Source of the DNA: Sphaerolaimus hirsutus
Lineage: Eukaryota > Nematoda > Chromadorea > Monhysterida > Sphaerolaimidae
DNA: 64,000 nucleotides
Assembly: GCA_964036195.1 (NCBI GenBank)
Contig: OZ038453.1
Location: 930,001-994,000 of the forward strand
Direction of reading: 5' to 3'
This document shows positions 48,613 to 60,200 of the stretch, piece by piece. How positions within the stretch are numbered: position 1 is the first letter of the stretch; every line of letters starts with the position of its first letter. The translations under genes were made by a program, and so were the position numbers. A model generated the notes under the pieces. That model was not told where the DNA came from and did no database searches. It was given only the letters and a program-made list of their open reading frames with translations.

Positions 48613-49280
48613 CACCCGGTAGAACGGCAGGTAGAAATCATGTTGGGAGTGTGCCAAAACACAAAAATAATACCGTATTTCCTCGAAATACCCCCCGGGG
48701 GTGATTGTTTCATAGTGGTCCCGAGAGGGGGGGTATTTCGAGGGGGGGGGGTTATTATTTCGCCAGAAATTTTTTCAAATCCTAGTACAAATTCGTCGTT
48801 TGTGATGTACACTGGGGTAGAAAAATGCATCAATAACTGACATGTAAAGACTCCTGTAGACTAATATTAGTACGTAGATGGTATAAACACTGTTCTAACG
48901 TGATTCCGACATTGTTTTAACGTGTGTTCTGCACTACGCAAAACACAAACTGCAGTATTTGTCATGTACGTTCTCTTTACACTCAATCTGGGGGGGTATT
49001 TCGAGGGGGGGGGGGGTGATTGTTTCATAGTGGTCTCGAGAGAGGGGGGTCAAACGAGGGGGGGGGGGGTATTTCGAGGAAATACGGTAAACACATTAAA
49101 AGCATCGATACACCGTTTTTATCAATACACTGTGTGCCTAGGGCCAATGCATTTGGTTCGTGGTAAGGGAATGCCATTTTTTCAATATTCAAACACTATC
49201 ACGATGGGAGGGGGGGGGGGCAAAACGTGAGCTGAAATTCCTTTGTTTTTAAAATGGCCGTTACTTTTTTCTGCAATTAA

Positions 49281-49929
49281 TTGAGGCGTCCAATTGTAAA
49301 AGTCGACAAGTCCAAAATATGAAAATTTTGAGTTAGGCCCGGAAACGTCATCTGGGGCTACTCCCGCACATTTTTTTCATAATTTTCCATTAATTTTTTT
49401 GACCTCACATGCCCATATAGCAAAATGCCAAATTTGACACTTTTAGGGAAAAATGCAAAAAATTTGGGCAAGAAGTCGACAAGTCCACTTACCTTTTGGG
49501 CTAAAAGTCGACAAGTCCACCTTCCGCAGCCGTTTTTATGGGAAACAAACGCAAGAAATGTGATAAGTCCATCATGGACACCGATTTCTAAGAGTCGACA
49601 AGTCCATAAATTTCCCATAAGGCAGGCGTTGCGCCGGCGGGAACAAAAATGTTCTCGAATGCAAGAAGTCGACAACTGCATTTTCCTCCCCGAAACGGTT
49701 TTGTTCTGTCCGAGTAGAATTCTATAGACACCCAATTTTGCCATTATACGTAGAGAGCAGGGGCTGAAAATTTGACACTTTATTGTTAACATTTGGAACT
49801 TAATGTTGAGCATGAGAGAGCCCCATTGGACACGCACCAAGGAACTGGAATTGGAAATGAAACTAAAAATGCGATTTACTCAAAATCGCATTTTGTGGAC
49901 TTGTCGACATTTAGAATTAGACGCCTCAA
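49281..49929. mobile_element. TTGAGGCGTCC element, U5 copy with TTAA on both sides
   Basis: TTAA precedes (49277-49280) and follows (49930-49933) the inverse ends TTGAGGCGTCC and GGCGTC-complement GACGCCTCAA. Best-preserved evidence for a TTAA target in this family, though the flanks could also be part of a longer terminal repeat. Confidence 0.75.
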
Positions 49930-50009
49930 TTAAATTACCAAGGTCGTTGTAATCTATCTCTCTGACTCAATTGTGCAAATTTTGGGCCCTGCACACACCA
50001 GGTGCCACC

Positions 50010-50927
50010 CCCAGACCCTGTAAAATGTCAAATGTCATGCAAAGTGTCTAAAGTCATGGAAAATGCCCTGCAAAATGGCAGCTCGGTTGGCACTAGTGAT
50101 GGAAAAGCACCAGAAAAAAGGGCGCCAGGCGCCAATGGCGCCATGGCGCCATTCGGAAACTGGGCGCCAAGGGCGCCACAGAAAATGGGTGCCAGGCGCC
50201 AAGGGCACCATGGCACCATTCGGAAAGTGGGCGCCAGGCGCCAAGGGCGCCACGGAAAGAGGGCGCCATGCTCAAAACGTGCAAACAACACACTGTGCAA
50301 ACAACAAAAACAACAAACACATCTCCCTATAACTGTCATGCACACATTCACTTCGTTATCCACGTTCTCCAGGATGTAGTGAACAAAAGGACTAGCAACG
50401 ATTTTTGGATAAAGTCATACCCACGTTGAATTCCAACACGATGAAAATTGTCATTTGACAAAAAAGTGTATTCACTTCAATTATGTTTTCTGTACACAAA
50501 TTTTTTTTCAAATGGACGAAAACGGAATTGCAGCGATTTGAACCCGTTGATTTACGGGTTTGCATGTTAGACGGTCCATCATTCTCAGCTTCTGATCCGT
50601 CAGAAGTGTCTGACGAACTGTTGTACAAAAGATTTTCATCTAATCGCACCAGCTCGTAATTTTTCCAGCGAATTTCGTTCATGTACTGCTCGCTTTTTCA
50701 TTTTTGTGCATTGATGCAGCACTCACCTTGAAACCCTGCTGGCGCCATTTTGGCGCCCTTTTAAGGCAGGGCGCCAGGCGCCAAGGGCGCCACGGAAACG
50801 GGCGCCAAGCGCCAATGGCGCCATTCCATCACTAGTTGGCACTCACCTCAACTCGGTAGCCAATTTGCAGGGCATTTTCCATGACTTTGACACTTTGCGA
50901 GACATTTGAAATTTTACAGGGTCTGGG
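50010..50927. repeat. Foldback FB-1 with hAT-A, U5 copy
   Basis: Arms as in U1/U2; the right arm reads TTTGCGAGACATTTGAAATT, slightly diverged. Confidence 0.82.
50094..50834. mobile_element. hAT-A, U5 copy, 741 bp
   Basis: Ends TAGTGATGG/CCATCACTA, duplication GTTGGCAC at 50086-50093 and 50835-50842. The left GGCGCC array is longer than in U2 by one GGCGCC-TTCGGAAA unit, showing array expansion between copies. Confidence 0.9.
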
Positions 50928-53201
50928 ACTGCCCCCAGTTGACAAGGAGATTGGTTGTCAACTGGGACTGGTTTCCATTCAAGTTGCGAATATTTGATGC
51001 GTCGCCCAACCAGGTTCAAATGCGCATACCGTATTTCTTCTAATCGAACGACATACCTCCAACACAAGGTCATTACAGGTTTTGGCGCCTTTTTTCACCC
51101 ACCTACAGAAACATAAAACGGCAACCTCCAATAGAACGGCAGCTTCCAATAGAACGACAGCTTCCAATAGAACGACAGGTATAAATTACGTTGTGAGTGT
51201 TTGAAGACGCACAGATGTTTGAAAAATGAGTGGTGTGGTGAGGACATAAACGTGTTCAGAATTATAATTCTGGGGTGGTTTTCACATTTGTTTTTTTGAA
51301 TTCATGCTGTGATATAAAAATGTTGTTTCATCAAATGGACAATGTGTGAAAAGGATTAGTGAAAAATTGAATGGCAGCCTAAAATAGAGACATACCTCTC
51401 ATTGAACGGCACCTCCAATATAACGGCGGGTAAGTTGACGAAAAAATAAAACACCTTCAATTAGAAGAACTACGGTGCCAATATACCTACCGTATTTACT
51501 CGAATAATTTCCCCAGGGAATTTTTTTTTCGTCAGACATTTTTGAGGGGGGAATTATTCAAGTGGAGGGATTATTATTTCATCACAATTTTCAAGCATGT
51601 TTTTATCACACTACATACACATGTATGCCCTGTTTCCATCGGTAGTGCACATAACATTGCATCTTTGCACTCCGATGTACTGCATTTCCATTCCATGAAT
51701 CAAAGTACACACCGATCTTTTGCATGCTTTCACTTGATCGATTCGTTTTTGTTAAAAGAATGTGAATGATCTACCTTCCGTCATTGGGGGGGGGAATTAT
51801 TCAAGCGGGGGAATTATTTTTTCCTCACTCATCTAACACTGGGGAATTATTCGAGGGGGGAATTATTCAAGTGGGGGGAATTATTCGATTAAAAACGGTA
51901 AATTGTTTTTCCACATTGGCGCATGTGCACTTCAAAATGGCCCCAATACTACCTATTTTCTCGCGTTTATTACCATTTTTGTGTGTGAAAAAGCGTATTC
52001 TCTACTACGAATTTCACGAAAATTTCTGACGAAATAATAACCCCCCCCCGTCGAATAAACCCCCCCTCGAATTACCCCCCCCCCCTCAAATTTTGCTGGC
52101 GAAATAATAAACCCCCATGGGGTCCCAGACCCAGACCCTGTAAAAAGCCCTGTAAAATGTCAAATGTCATGCAAAGTGTCTAAAGTCATGGAAAATGCCC
52201 TGCAAAATGGCAACTCGGTTGCCATTTTGCATGACTTTTGACACTTTGCATGACAGATGACAGGGCTTTTTACAGGGTCTGGGAGTGCCCCCTGGCACAA
52301 CCCCGGATTGTCATCTGGCGACCTAGATTGAACTCAATCGAGTTGACATCCAGTGTGTGTGGCGCCTTAAGGGGCTGTTTCAAACGTTTCTGTTTTCGTT
52401 TCCGCGAAATACGTAAAAAAATATTTCTAGTTCATTTCATAAACGTCTCGAATCGAAAGTGGTGAACAATGTGAGAAAAATGGATTCTAGTTCTAAATCT
52501 ATGTTTGATCACTCTAAATCTCAATTTAATCACCCCACTATTAGTTTCTTTACATGCCTATGGTAAGAGTATTTCGCAAAAGGAAACTCAAATGCGATTT
52601 TTAGTAAATACAATATCATCTTCACTTGTCATTTGCTTACACAACTCTGAAATACCCACAGTACCGAGTACTTTTTCCTAATTAAAAAAAAAAGTATTTA
52701 GATCAGGTATCTATATTGGATCTAAGTATCAACTATGAGTACAATCGAATGTACGATCGTTGTGTACACTTGCAATGGATCAGGCCATTGCCACGCCATA
52801 CTTGTGCTGCAGATTTATTCCAGCCGAGTGATTAAATTGTCCATTTTTAACCAGGTCGTTCAATTCCTTCTTTCCGGCCGGGATTCCGGCCAACCTGGAA
52901 ATTTTTTGCGATTTTTGAGAAAAAAGAAATCTAATTTCCTGATAAATATTTGTAATTATTTTCGATTGTATGTATTTGCATACAGTTTATGTGTCGGTAT
53001 TGACAGCGCATACACTAGTTGACACGTGTGTCAACTGGGCAGTGCCAAGCCCTGTAAAGTGTAAAGTAAAGTGTCAAATGTAAAGTCAAATGCAAAGTAA
53101 AGTGTCAATTGTCATGCAAAGTTCAGTAATAACATCTTTTCGTTTTTGTTTTGATTGGCACTTTACATTGCATTTGACTTTACGTTTGACACTTCACTTT
53201 A

Positions 53202-53690
53202 GACCCCGTTTACACGGATTTTTTGTGACGACTCGACAACAATAAAACGTTCAATAAGTTGAGTAAAACGTTCCATATTCATTAGAAAAAGTGGTCAAGT
53301 ATACCTTCTATCTAGGCGAATATGCACGCCAAACTGCAGAATTGTGCTTGCAGCTCAAGAGTTATACCGTATTTCCTCAAATACCCCCCCTCTCGGTAGC
53401 ACTATGAAACAATCACCCCGCGGGGTATTTCGAGGAAATATGGTATATTTACATTCGAAAACATTTAGCTATTGTCGCAGGCTGTCGGAAGACTGTCCGA
53501 CAACTGCAAAAGTTACCAAACGCCTTTAACTCATGAGCTACAAGCACGATTGTGCAATTTGACATGCATATTCGCCTACGTCAGATGTACAGTTGTACAC
53601 TTTTTCTCATAAATAATGAACCTTTTTACTCAATTTTTTCAACTTTTTAATGTTTTCGAATCGTCACAAAAAATGCGTGTAAACGGGGCC
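53202..53690. mobile_element. PIF/Harbinger-like MITE, U6 copy
   Basis: 489 bp, TTA at 53199-53201 and 53691-53693, same ends as 20284-20772, and the same TA MITE (53367-53443) inside. Confidence 0.82.
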
Positions 53691-56012
53691 TTACACTATT
53701 CAGGGCTTTGGACCGGCCCCAGGCGTGTGTGTGGGTCCCAAACAACTCACGACTTTCTGACTGCAGTTATGAATGCCCTCGTCTGTTTGTCGTACTTGTG
53801 TGCCATTTTTGCCGGCTACGCTTGTTTTTGTTGCTTTCGGGAAAAATTGACGAAATTTAGCGCTGGTACGAATGCTGAAATATTTATTAAAAAAATCAGT
53901 ATTTATGTGTACGTTTCCTTGTATTTTTCGGTGGAAAACGATAAATGGTTTGAAAATGGCGCCATACACTGGATGTCAACTGGTTTTGGTGTCAAGTCAA
54001 TTTTGGTTCAATTTAGGTCGCGGGAGAATTTTCAAGTGCACATGCGGCAATGTTGGAAAGAATCAATATTGCCATGTGCATTAATTGAACATAGTTTCAT
54101 AGCCGTCAACGAAACTCTGAATGGAGACGAGTTGACATCCGATGACTCCTGATGTCAACTGAGCTGACCGGTTTTTACATTAGGTTAATGTGTTGAACTA
54201 AAATCGAGTTGACACCAAACCCAGTTAACATCCAGTGTGTGTGGCGCCAGTGGGCCAGTTTGGAAAGTGTAAAAAGTGTTTTTGAATGTGTTTAAGGACT
54301 TTTGACACTTTGCATGACATTAGATATTTTACAGGGTTCGGGAGTGGATCCTGGTGGAAATTGCGCCAGTGGATAAGTGGCAAGAAAAGGTGATGCATCT
54401 TCAATGTTAAAATCAAAAGACGAGGAAAATTAATTAATGCAAATACCGTATTTGCTTGAATAATCCCCCTGGGGCATTATAATTTCCTCAGACTTTTTTG
54501 ATGGGGGAACTATTCGAGGGGGAAATTAATCAAGGGGGGAAATTACTATTTCGTCAAACTTTTCGAGCATGTTTCGATCAAGTCATTTCACGACATGTGC
54601 ATCATTAACACACACAATAAAGTGCCATTTTTGTTAAAATTAGACACAACAAATTGATCAAATCTCTTAAGGGGGAAGTATTCAAGGGGCCTATTTTTTC
54701 CTCACTCGTCTTACAGGAGGGAATTATTTAAGGGGGAACTATTCAAGCAAATACGGTACTTGTCAACTTGCTGAATTTCCCCATGGTTGTGGACTGGCGG
54801 TAAGATTTCAAGTACTTAATATGGAGACACTTTATTTTACTTAACTTGAAAGTTATTGTACACTTTTACAATTCACATATTTACCTATTGAGAGTAAAGA
54901 TATTTATAATCTTACCTTGATGAAGTCTCGGGAAAAGTTTGTGTCTAATTGATACAACTGAAGTAAATTCACATCGGTAAAGTTTCTCTTAAATATTCAA
55001 GGCTGAGCGTATTTTCCGTATTTTAATTAAATTTTCTTACACTGGTTTCACGTTTTACTGATTGATGGGTCAAATGTACCTAATTTAATGATGTGCATTT
55101 ACGTAAAAGTAATAAACATTGGACAAAATTTAAATAGTTTCAGTGCCAATTACCGTATTTCTTCTAATATAAGGGCGCCCTTCTATTTTTCGTCAATTTT
55201 TTTTACCCACAATTCTATTGGAGACCGCCCTTCTGTTTTTTCGTCAACTTTTCAGTAATTCTTTTTCATGTTCTACCAAGGTTTTTCAAAGTGTTACGTC
55301 ACAGACAGTTCATAGAATGACGATACATAGAGTTCAGTACATTCAACATTTGAGGTTAAAATACCTAGCACCAAATCAATGGACCAAAGCCACTCAATCA
55401 TAGCATCCGCTGATATATTTTCATTTTTTATGCACTTGGCACAATTCCAGCACTTTGTGTACCTTCTATTGGAGACCGCCCTTCTATTTATTTCGTGGCC
55501 CAAATTAAGTCGAAAAAGTGTACCTTCTATTAGAGACGTCCTTCTATTAGCATAATTCGGTAACAAGATAATTGCAGGGTTGTCAAAATTGCAGATAATT
55601 GCAGGGTTATCAAAATTGCAGATAATTGCAGGTTATCAAACTTTGATGCGGCCGAAATTTTCCGCATCATAAAATTGGGCCCACCTTTTTTGACGTCGGT
55701 TGCACTCCCGACGGCAGTTGTAACATTTTTATGCGATCAAATGGCACTAAATGGAGAAAACTAATAAACCCATCAATCGAACTGGCGATAAGAAAGTGTC
55801 AAAAAATGGCGCCAAAATTCCCCGAAATAATTGGCGCATTTTGGCGCCACACGGCATCCAATAGAACGGCACCCCCAATAGAACGACACCCCGGTAGAAC
55901 GGCAGGTAGAAATCATGTTGGGAGTGTGCCAAAACACAAAAATATTAAACACATTAAAAGCATCGATACACCGTTTTTATCAATACACTGTGTGCCTAGG
56001 GTTCGTGGTAAG

Positions 56013-57060
56013 CAGGGTTGGTTTTATAAAAATCATTTGTATACAAATTGTATAAAAATTGTATAAAAATGTATTTTTTTTAAATATTATTCTTGTTTCA
56101 TTTTTTGTTTTTCCAAAATAATAATAAAATAATAAAATGGACCATTTTACAAAAAAATTACAAAAATTTTACATAAATTTTGCAAAAAATCAGAATCCTT
56201 GCATGCAAGGTCAGAAAAATGTGATAATTATACCTAAACATGAAAAACGTGTGACAAATTTTTCCATTACTTTGCAAAAGTTGCATGCAGTAGGTATTGT
56301 TAGCTAGTTGTAAGTGTTAAGTTACAGTTATCGATAAGAATGGTTTGCATTTTCAGTAGAAGGATTACTGGAGTGTGCTGGGCGCATTTGTAAAACATCA
56401 TGCAAAGTGTCAATTGTCATGACAAATGTAGTAAAGAGTCAATTGGCATCTCAAATGTCAAGCAAAGTATAATTGCCATGACAAATGTCGTGCAGAGTGT
56501 AAATTGTGTATCTGAATCTTATGTTTTGGTATCCAAACCTTATATTTTGGTATCCAAATCTTATGTTTTTGTATCCAAATGTTCACATAAGATTTGGTTA
56601 CAAAAACAACAATATTTGGATACAAAAGATAAGATTTGGATACAATTTGCTTTACAGTTTCCACTTCCATATTTGTCATGACAATTGACACTTTACTTAA
56701 CATTTTCATGAAAATTGCCACTTTCCATTCCATTTCATATGACATTTTGACACTTTACATGGCTTGGGACTGCCCCAGCTCCGCGAATGAACAGGTTGAA
56801 CTATAAACAACAGAAAAATATTCTTTACAAAAAATATGAATTTTTATACAATTTTTACAAAAATATGAATTTGTATACAATTTTACAAAAAAATTTACAA
56901 AAATTCGAATTTTTATACAAATTTTATTTTTATTTTGAAATTTTTTATTTTATTTTATTTTATTTTATTCTTCAATTTTCCATTTTATTTTATTTTATTC
57001 TTCAATTTTCCATTTTATCTTATTTTTTTATTTTTATTTTCTGAGTGTTTGCCAACCCTG
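56013..57060. mobile_element. hAT-G, U6 copy, 1048 bp
   Basis: Same ends and same flanks as 23102-24141, so it is the same ancestral insertion. TTTTATT array length differs by several units from U3. Confidence 0.83.
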
Positions 57061-57197
57061 GGTGTAAGGCAATGCCATTTTTTCAATTTTCAAACACTAC
57101 AACGTATCATGTATCACGATCGGGGGTGGGAGGGGGGGGGGAACGTGAGCTGAAATTCCTTTGTTTAAAAATGGGCGTTATTTTTTTCTGCAATTAA

Positions 57198-57405
57198 TTG
57201 AGGCGTCCAATTCTAAAAGTCGACAAGTCCAAAATATGAAAATTTTGAGTTAGGGCCGGAAACGTCATCTGGGGCTACTCCTGCACATTTTTCATAATTT
57301 TCCATAAATTTTTTGACTTCACATGCCCATATGGCAAAGTACCAAATTTGACATTTTTAGGGAAAAATGCAAAAAATTTGGGCAAGAAGTCGACAAGTCC
57401 ACTTA
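57198..57405. mobile_element. TTGAGGCGTCC element, truncated, U6
   Basis: Preceded by TTAA (57194-57197). Truncated at the same base as the U3 copy and followed by CCGTAAATCCTCGAATAAGT. Confidence 0.7.
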
Positions 57406-57529
57406 CCGTAAATCCTCGAATAAGTCCCCCCCCCCTCGAAAAACTCCCCCCCCCCCCCCTCGAATAACTCCCCCTCTAAGCAGGCTGATGAAAAAATAAC
57501 TCCCCCCCCCCTCGAATAACTCCCCCCTA

Positions 57530-57889
57530 TTTTATGGGTGGGAAAGAAGTCCACGTATAAAAAAACGTATTTATGTATAGTCGGCAGACATGATACTATA
57601 CAATGAGTCGCATGATGTCATATCATGCACGCTGTATCCAACCCGTAGAACTCTGTTTTGGTGACTCGTGCTTACGCATATACGGAATGAAACTATTCAA
57701 TTGTGCCCGCACAATTCAAACCCCCGTCAAAGTGTAGTTGAGTTTTTTGGCATGATGCCATCCAAGCGTCGTCTGGATCTGAATAAATACAAAGCGGGAA
57801 CGTTTTCTGAATTCAAAATTTTGAACGTAACAAGTTTTCGTCAAAATGAATCGATAGCGTGTAACTTTTCTAAATATGAATTAGATTAA
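57530..57889 (+). other. Array boundary with a possible small coding exon
   Basis: The shared U3/U6 sequence ends at 57803. Across it runs an open frame with two adjacent ATGs (57752, 57755) giving MMPSKRRLDLNKYKAG, then FSEFKILNVTSF and a stop at 57887. The basic start looks protein-like, but no family is recognised, no splice signals stand out, and upstream DNA lacks a clear promoter. It may be a first exon or chance. Confidence 0.25.
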
Positions 57890-57991
57890 ACGTGGGTAAA
57901 CGTATAATCAAAAATTTGCAGCACCTATCGGCACAAAAATTGGAGTAAACGAGTGCGTAAAGAACAGCACATTTTTATTTTCCTTCTTACT

Positions 57992-58115
57992 ACCGTATTA
58001 CCTCGAAATACCCCCAGGGGGTTTATTATTTCGCCAGCAAAATTTGAGGGGGGGATAATTCGAGGGGGGGTTTATTCGAGGGGGGGTCTATTATTTCGCC
58101 AGAAATTTTCGGAAA
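57992..58115. mobile_element. CCGTATTACCTCG element, left part
   Basis: TA then CCGTATTACCTCGAAATACC, followed by GGGGGG words and two AATTTCGCCAGAAATTT-like segments. No matching right end was found within 500 bp, so it is probably truncated. Same family as the poly-C module at 10014. The remaining bases to 58400 are AT-rich with no gene seen. Confidence 0.6.
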
Positions 58116-58404
58116 TTCTCCATACGCAGACGTAGAAAAATCGAACAATCACATAGATTTATATGTGTTTATAGGCATATATTAGAACATATATATTTCT
58201 GAGTGAACTGCATGCAAAGTATGGCCAATGCAAAAGATAGGAGACACAATCACAGCCTCATTTTTGCCCGATTTGTGTGTGTTTTTGCACACAATGCAGT
58301 CACTATTTATTAGTACAACATGCCCTTTACAAACACGTTACAATCTTGACAAACAGGGTTAGTAGATGGCAAAGTTGCTTCCCAAGAATGCAATTGCACA
58401 TGTA

Positions 58405-58610
58405 TAGGGGGTTGACTTGAGTTTTTAGGGGCTGAGTTTACAATTCAGGGTTGAGTTGATGGGTGTTTATAAATTAGGGTTGAGTTGACAGAAGTTTAAA
58501 AATAAGGGGCTGTTGACACAAGTTTACAAATAAGAGGCTGAGTTTATGGGAGTTGAGTTGATGGGTGTTGGCCAAATTAGGGGCTGAGTTTATGGGAGTT
58601 AACAATAACA
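58405..58610. repeat. G-rich minisatellite, GGGTTGAGTTGA words
   Basis: Loose tandem copies of GGGGCTGAGTTTATGGGAGTT and GGGTTGAGTTGATGGGTGTT, spaced roughly 40-50 bp. Directly precedes the 116-bp satellite. Non-coding. Confidence 0.7.
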
Positions 58611-58619
58611 TTACCAAAA

Positions 58620-59716
58620 TCCTTAAATGAGGCCCCCAGGGCAAAAAATATAAATTGTGATATGATGCATTTGTGGGTTACTGATTACAATGATTTGAAA
58701 TATGCACTCCATTCTGACTGTACATTACCATAACCCTGAAATTGAACCCCTGGGGCCAAAACTTTCAAATTGTGAAATGATGCATTGTGGGTTTCTAATT
58801 GCACTGATTTGATATATAATGCACTCCATTTTGACACTACATTACCATAACTCTGAAAATGAACCACTGGGGCCAAATACTTTCAATTTGAGAAAGGATG
58901 CATTTTCAGGTTTCTAATAGCACTCATTTGAAATATGCACTTCATTTTGACACTACATTACCATAACCCTAAAAATGAACCCCCTGGGCCAAAAACTCTC
59001 AAATCATAAAATGATGTATTAGTGGGTTTCTGAGTGTAGCGATTTCAAATATGCCCAGGGCTTAAAAAATTAGAAATTGTGAAATGATTCAATGTGGGTT
59101 TCTAACTGCACTGATTTGAAATCTGCACTCCATTTTGACACTACATAACCCTGAAAACTACATAACCATAACCCTGAAAATGAACCTCTGGAGCCAAAAA
59201 CTTTCAATTTGTGAAATCATTCATTTTCAGGTTTCTGATTGCACTCATTTGAAATATGCACTTCATTTTGACACTACATTACCATAACCCCAAAAATAAA
59301 CCCCCTGGGCCAAAAACTTTCAAATCATAAAATGATGCATTTGTGGGTTTCTGATAGTAGCAATTTCAAATATGCACTCCATTTTGACACTACATTACTA
59401 AAACCCTGAAATTGAACCCGTAGACCCAAAAATTTAAAATTGTGAAATGATGCATTTTGCAGGTTTCTAATTGCACTGATTTGAAATGACTCAATTTCAA
59501 CTCTACATTACTGTAAGCCTTAAATTGAACCCCTGGGGCTAATAAATTAGAAATTGTGAAATGATGCATTTGTGGCTTTTTGATTGCCTTGATTTGAAAT
59601 ATGCACTTCATTTTGACACTACATTACCATAACCCTGAAAATGAACCCCCAGGGCTAAAAATTTTCAAATCATAAAATGATGTGTTTGTGGGTTTCTGAT
59701 TGTAGCAATTTCATAT
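58620..59716. repeat. Satellite, period about 116 bp, about 9 copies
   Basis: The landmark ACATTACCATAACCCTGAAA recurs at 58722, 58839, 58955, about 59143, 59276, 59392, 59505 and 59621, giving steps mostly of 113-117. Each unit reads TTTGAAATATGCACTCC, TTTTGACACTACATT, AATGAACCCCTGGGG, AAATGATGCATT and GGGTTTCTGATTG. The fourth unit carries a deletion and the fifth a short internal duplication. Copies differ by roughly 10-20 percent by eye, so the array is old. Confidence 0.88.
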
Positions 59717-60200
59717 AAACCGCCGTTTACCTAGGTCCGAACGCTTACGAATTTTTGAAAAACGATTCATTCACGGCCACCCCTAAACTTTTTGGGAAAA
59801 TTCACCCCATACAAAAGATAGCCCAAAGAGTCGTCTAAATGATGTATGGTATGCCCCCCAATATAAGGCCGCGTGGGCCGTGTAAACGGCCCACGCATTT
59901 TTTTATACAAAAATGCACTGATCACCTTGCTCCGAACGTTTCTTTTTATATGCTTATATTCTTTTTTTCATAGCCAGTTAACTTAGTACATTTCATCCGG
60001 GGAAGGAAATTAGTAGTAAGTAAAATTTAACAATGTTTAATAAATTTCGCCCCTCAAATTCTAATGTTTGGGTAGGTGAATTTAAGCGGTGTAGGTTTTA
60101 AAAAAAATGCTTAAGATTTCTCTTTCTGGTGAAAGCATTTTCTGTGTTAATAGATCTCACATTAGGAGATAAAATGATCACAATCACAGCTGATTGTGAT
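59717..60200. repeat. Probable single arm of a diverged foldback element
   Basis: GGGCCGTGTAAACGGCCC, then CACTGATCACCTTGCTCCGA, then AATGCTTAAGATTTCTCTTTC follow each other in the same order as related words in the left arm of the foldback at 8746-9893 (GGGCCGTGTAAATGGGCC, GATCACTCAAGTCCAA, GAGAAAGCCAGAGGCATTTT). No opposite arm was found. Confidence 0.4.

Larger units (their letters stand above)
41887..52780. repeat. Array unit U5, with four private hAT insertions
   Basis: Paralogue of U2 but about 4 kb longer. The extra length is mostly four insertions, each with a perfect 8-bp target duplication: hAT-B 41917-43090, hAT-C 43655-45348, hAT-D 46001-46581 and hAT-H 48170-48612. TA elements are 45422-45501, 46876-47189, 47576-47933, 48673-49087, 51029-51475 and 51490-51898; the TTAA element is 49281-49929. 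It shares with U2 the deletion joining the poly-C module to foldback 52130-52283. No gene seen other than the BEL/Pao remnant inside hAT-C. Confidence 0.87.
1..57803. repeat. Higher-order tandem array of transposon-laden units
   Basis: Six related units follow each other head to tail. Landmarks recur in one order: foldback tip, GTGTCAACTGGGCAG segment, PIF-like left end, short CCGTATTT element, TTTGCCGGCTACGC segment, several TA-flanked elements, TTAA-flanked element, hAT-A inside a foldback, further TA elements. Offsets between U1 and U4 are exactly 31855 from base 1 to at least 7349. U2/U3 match U5/U6 at offsets rising from 31735 to about 32919 as insertions accumulate. This makes a three-unit block repeated twice. 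The left edge lies outside the window and the right edge is at 57803, where similarity to U3 stops. Unit boundaries are a phasing convention, not a biological border. No intact gene lies inside the array. Confidence 0.93.
52781..57803. repeat. Array unit U6, terminal and truncated
   Basis: Paralogue of U3. Contains the PIF-like element 53202-53690, TA elements 53367-53443, 54446-54756 and 55153-55560, an empty site for the 3288-type element near 55945, hAT-G 56013-57060, a truncated TTAA element from 57198, and about 400 bp (57410-57803) shared with U3. After ...GCGGGAACGT at 57803 the two copies diverge completely; U6 runs on into single-copy DNA while U3 jumps to an internal unit sequence. 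This marks the right end of the array. Confidence 0.86.

Noticed and set aside
579-57554. About 150 open frames of 60-210 codons in the array
   Set aside because: They repeat with the units, overlap on both strands, change length by small indels between copies, and many consist of translated simple words (GGISRGG, DPDPDPE, RISNIKYRY). None shows a recognisable domain except the BEL/Pao remnant.
58620-59716. CRISPR-like array
   Set aside because: The repeats are contiguous ~116-bp diverged units without short identical repeats and unique spacers, in a eukaryotic context.
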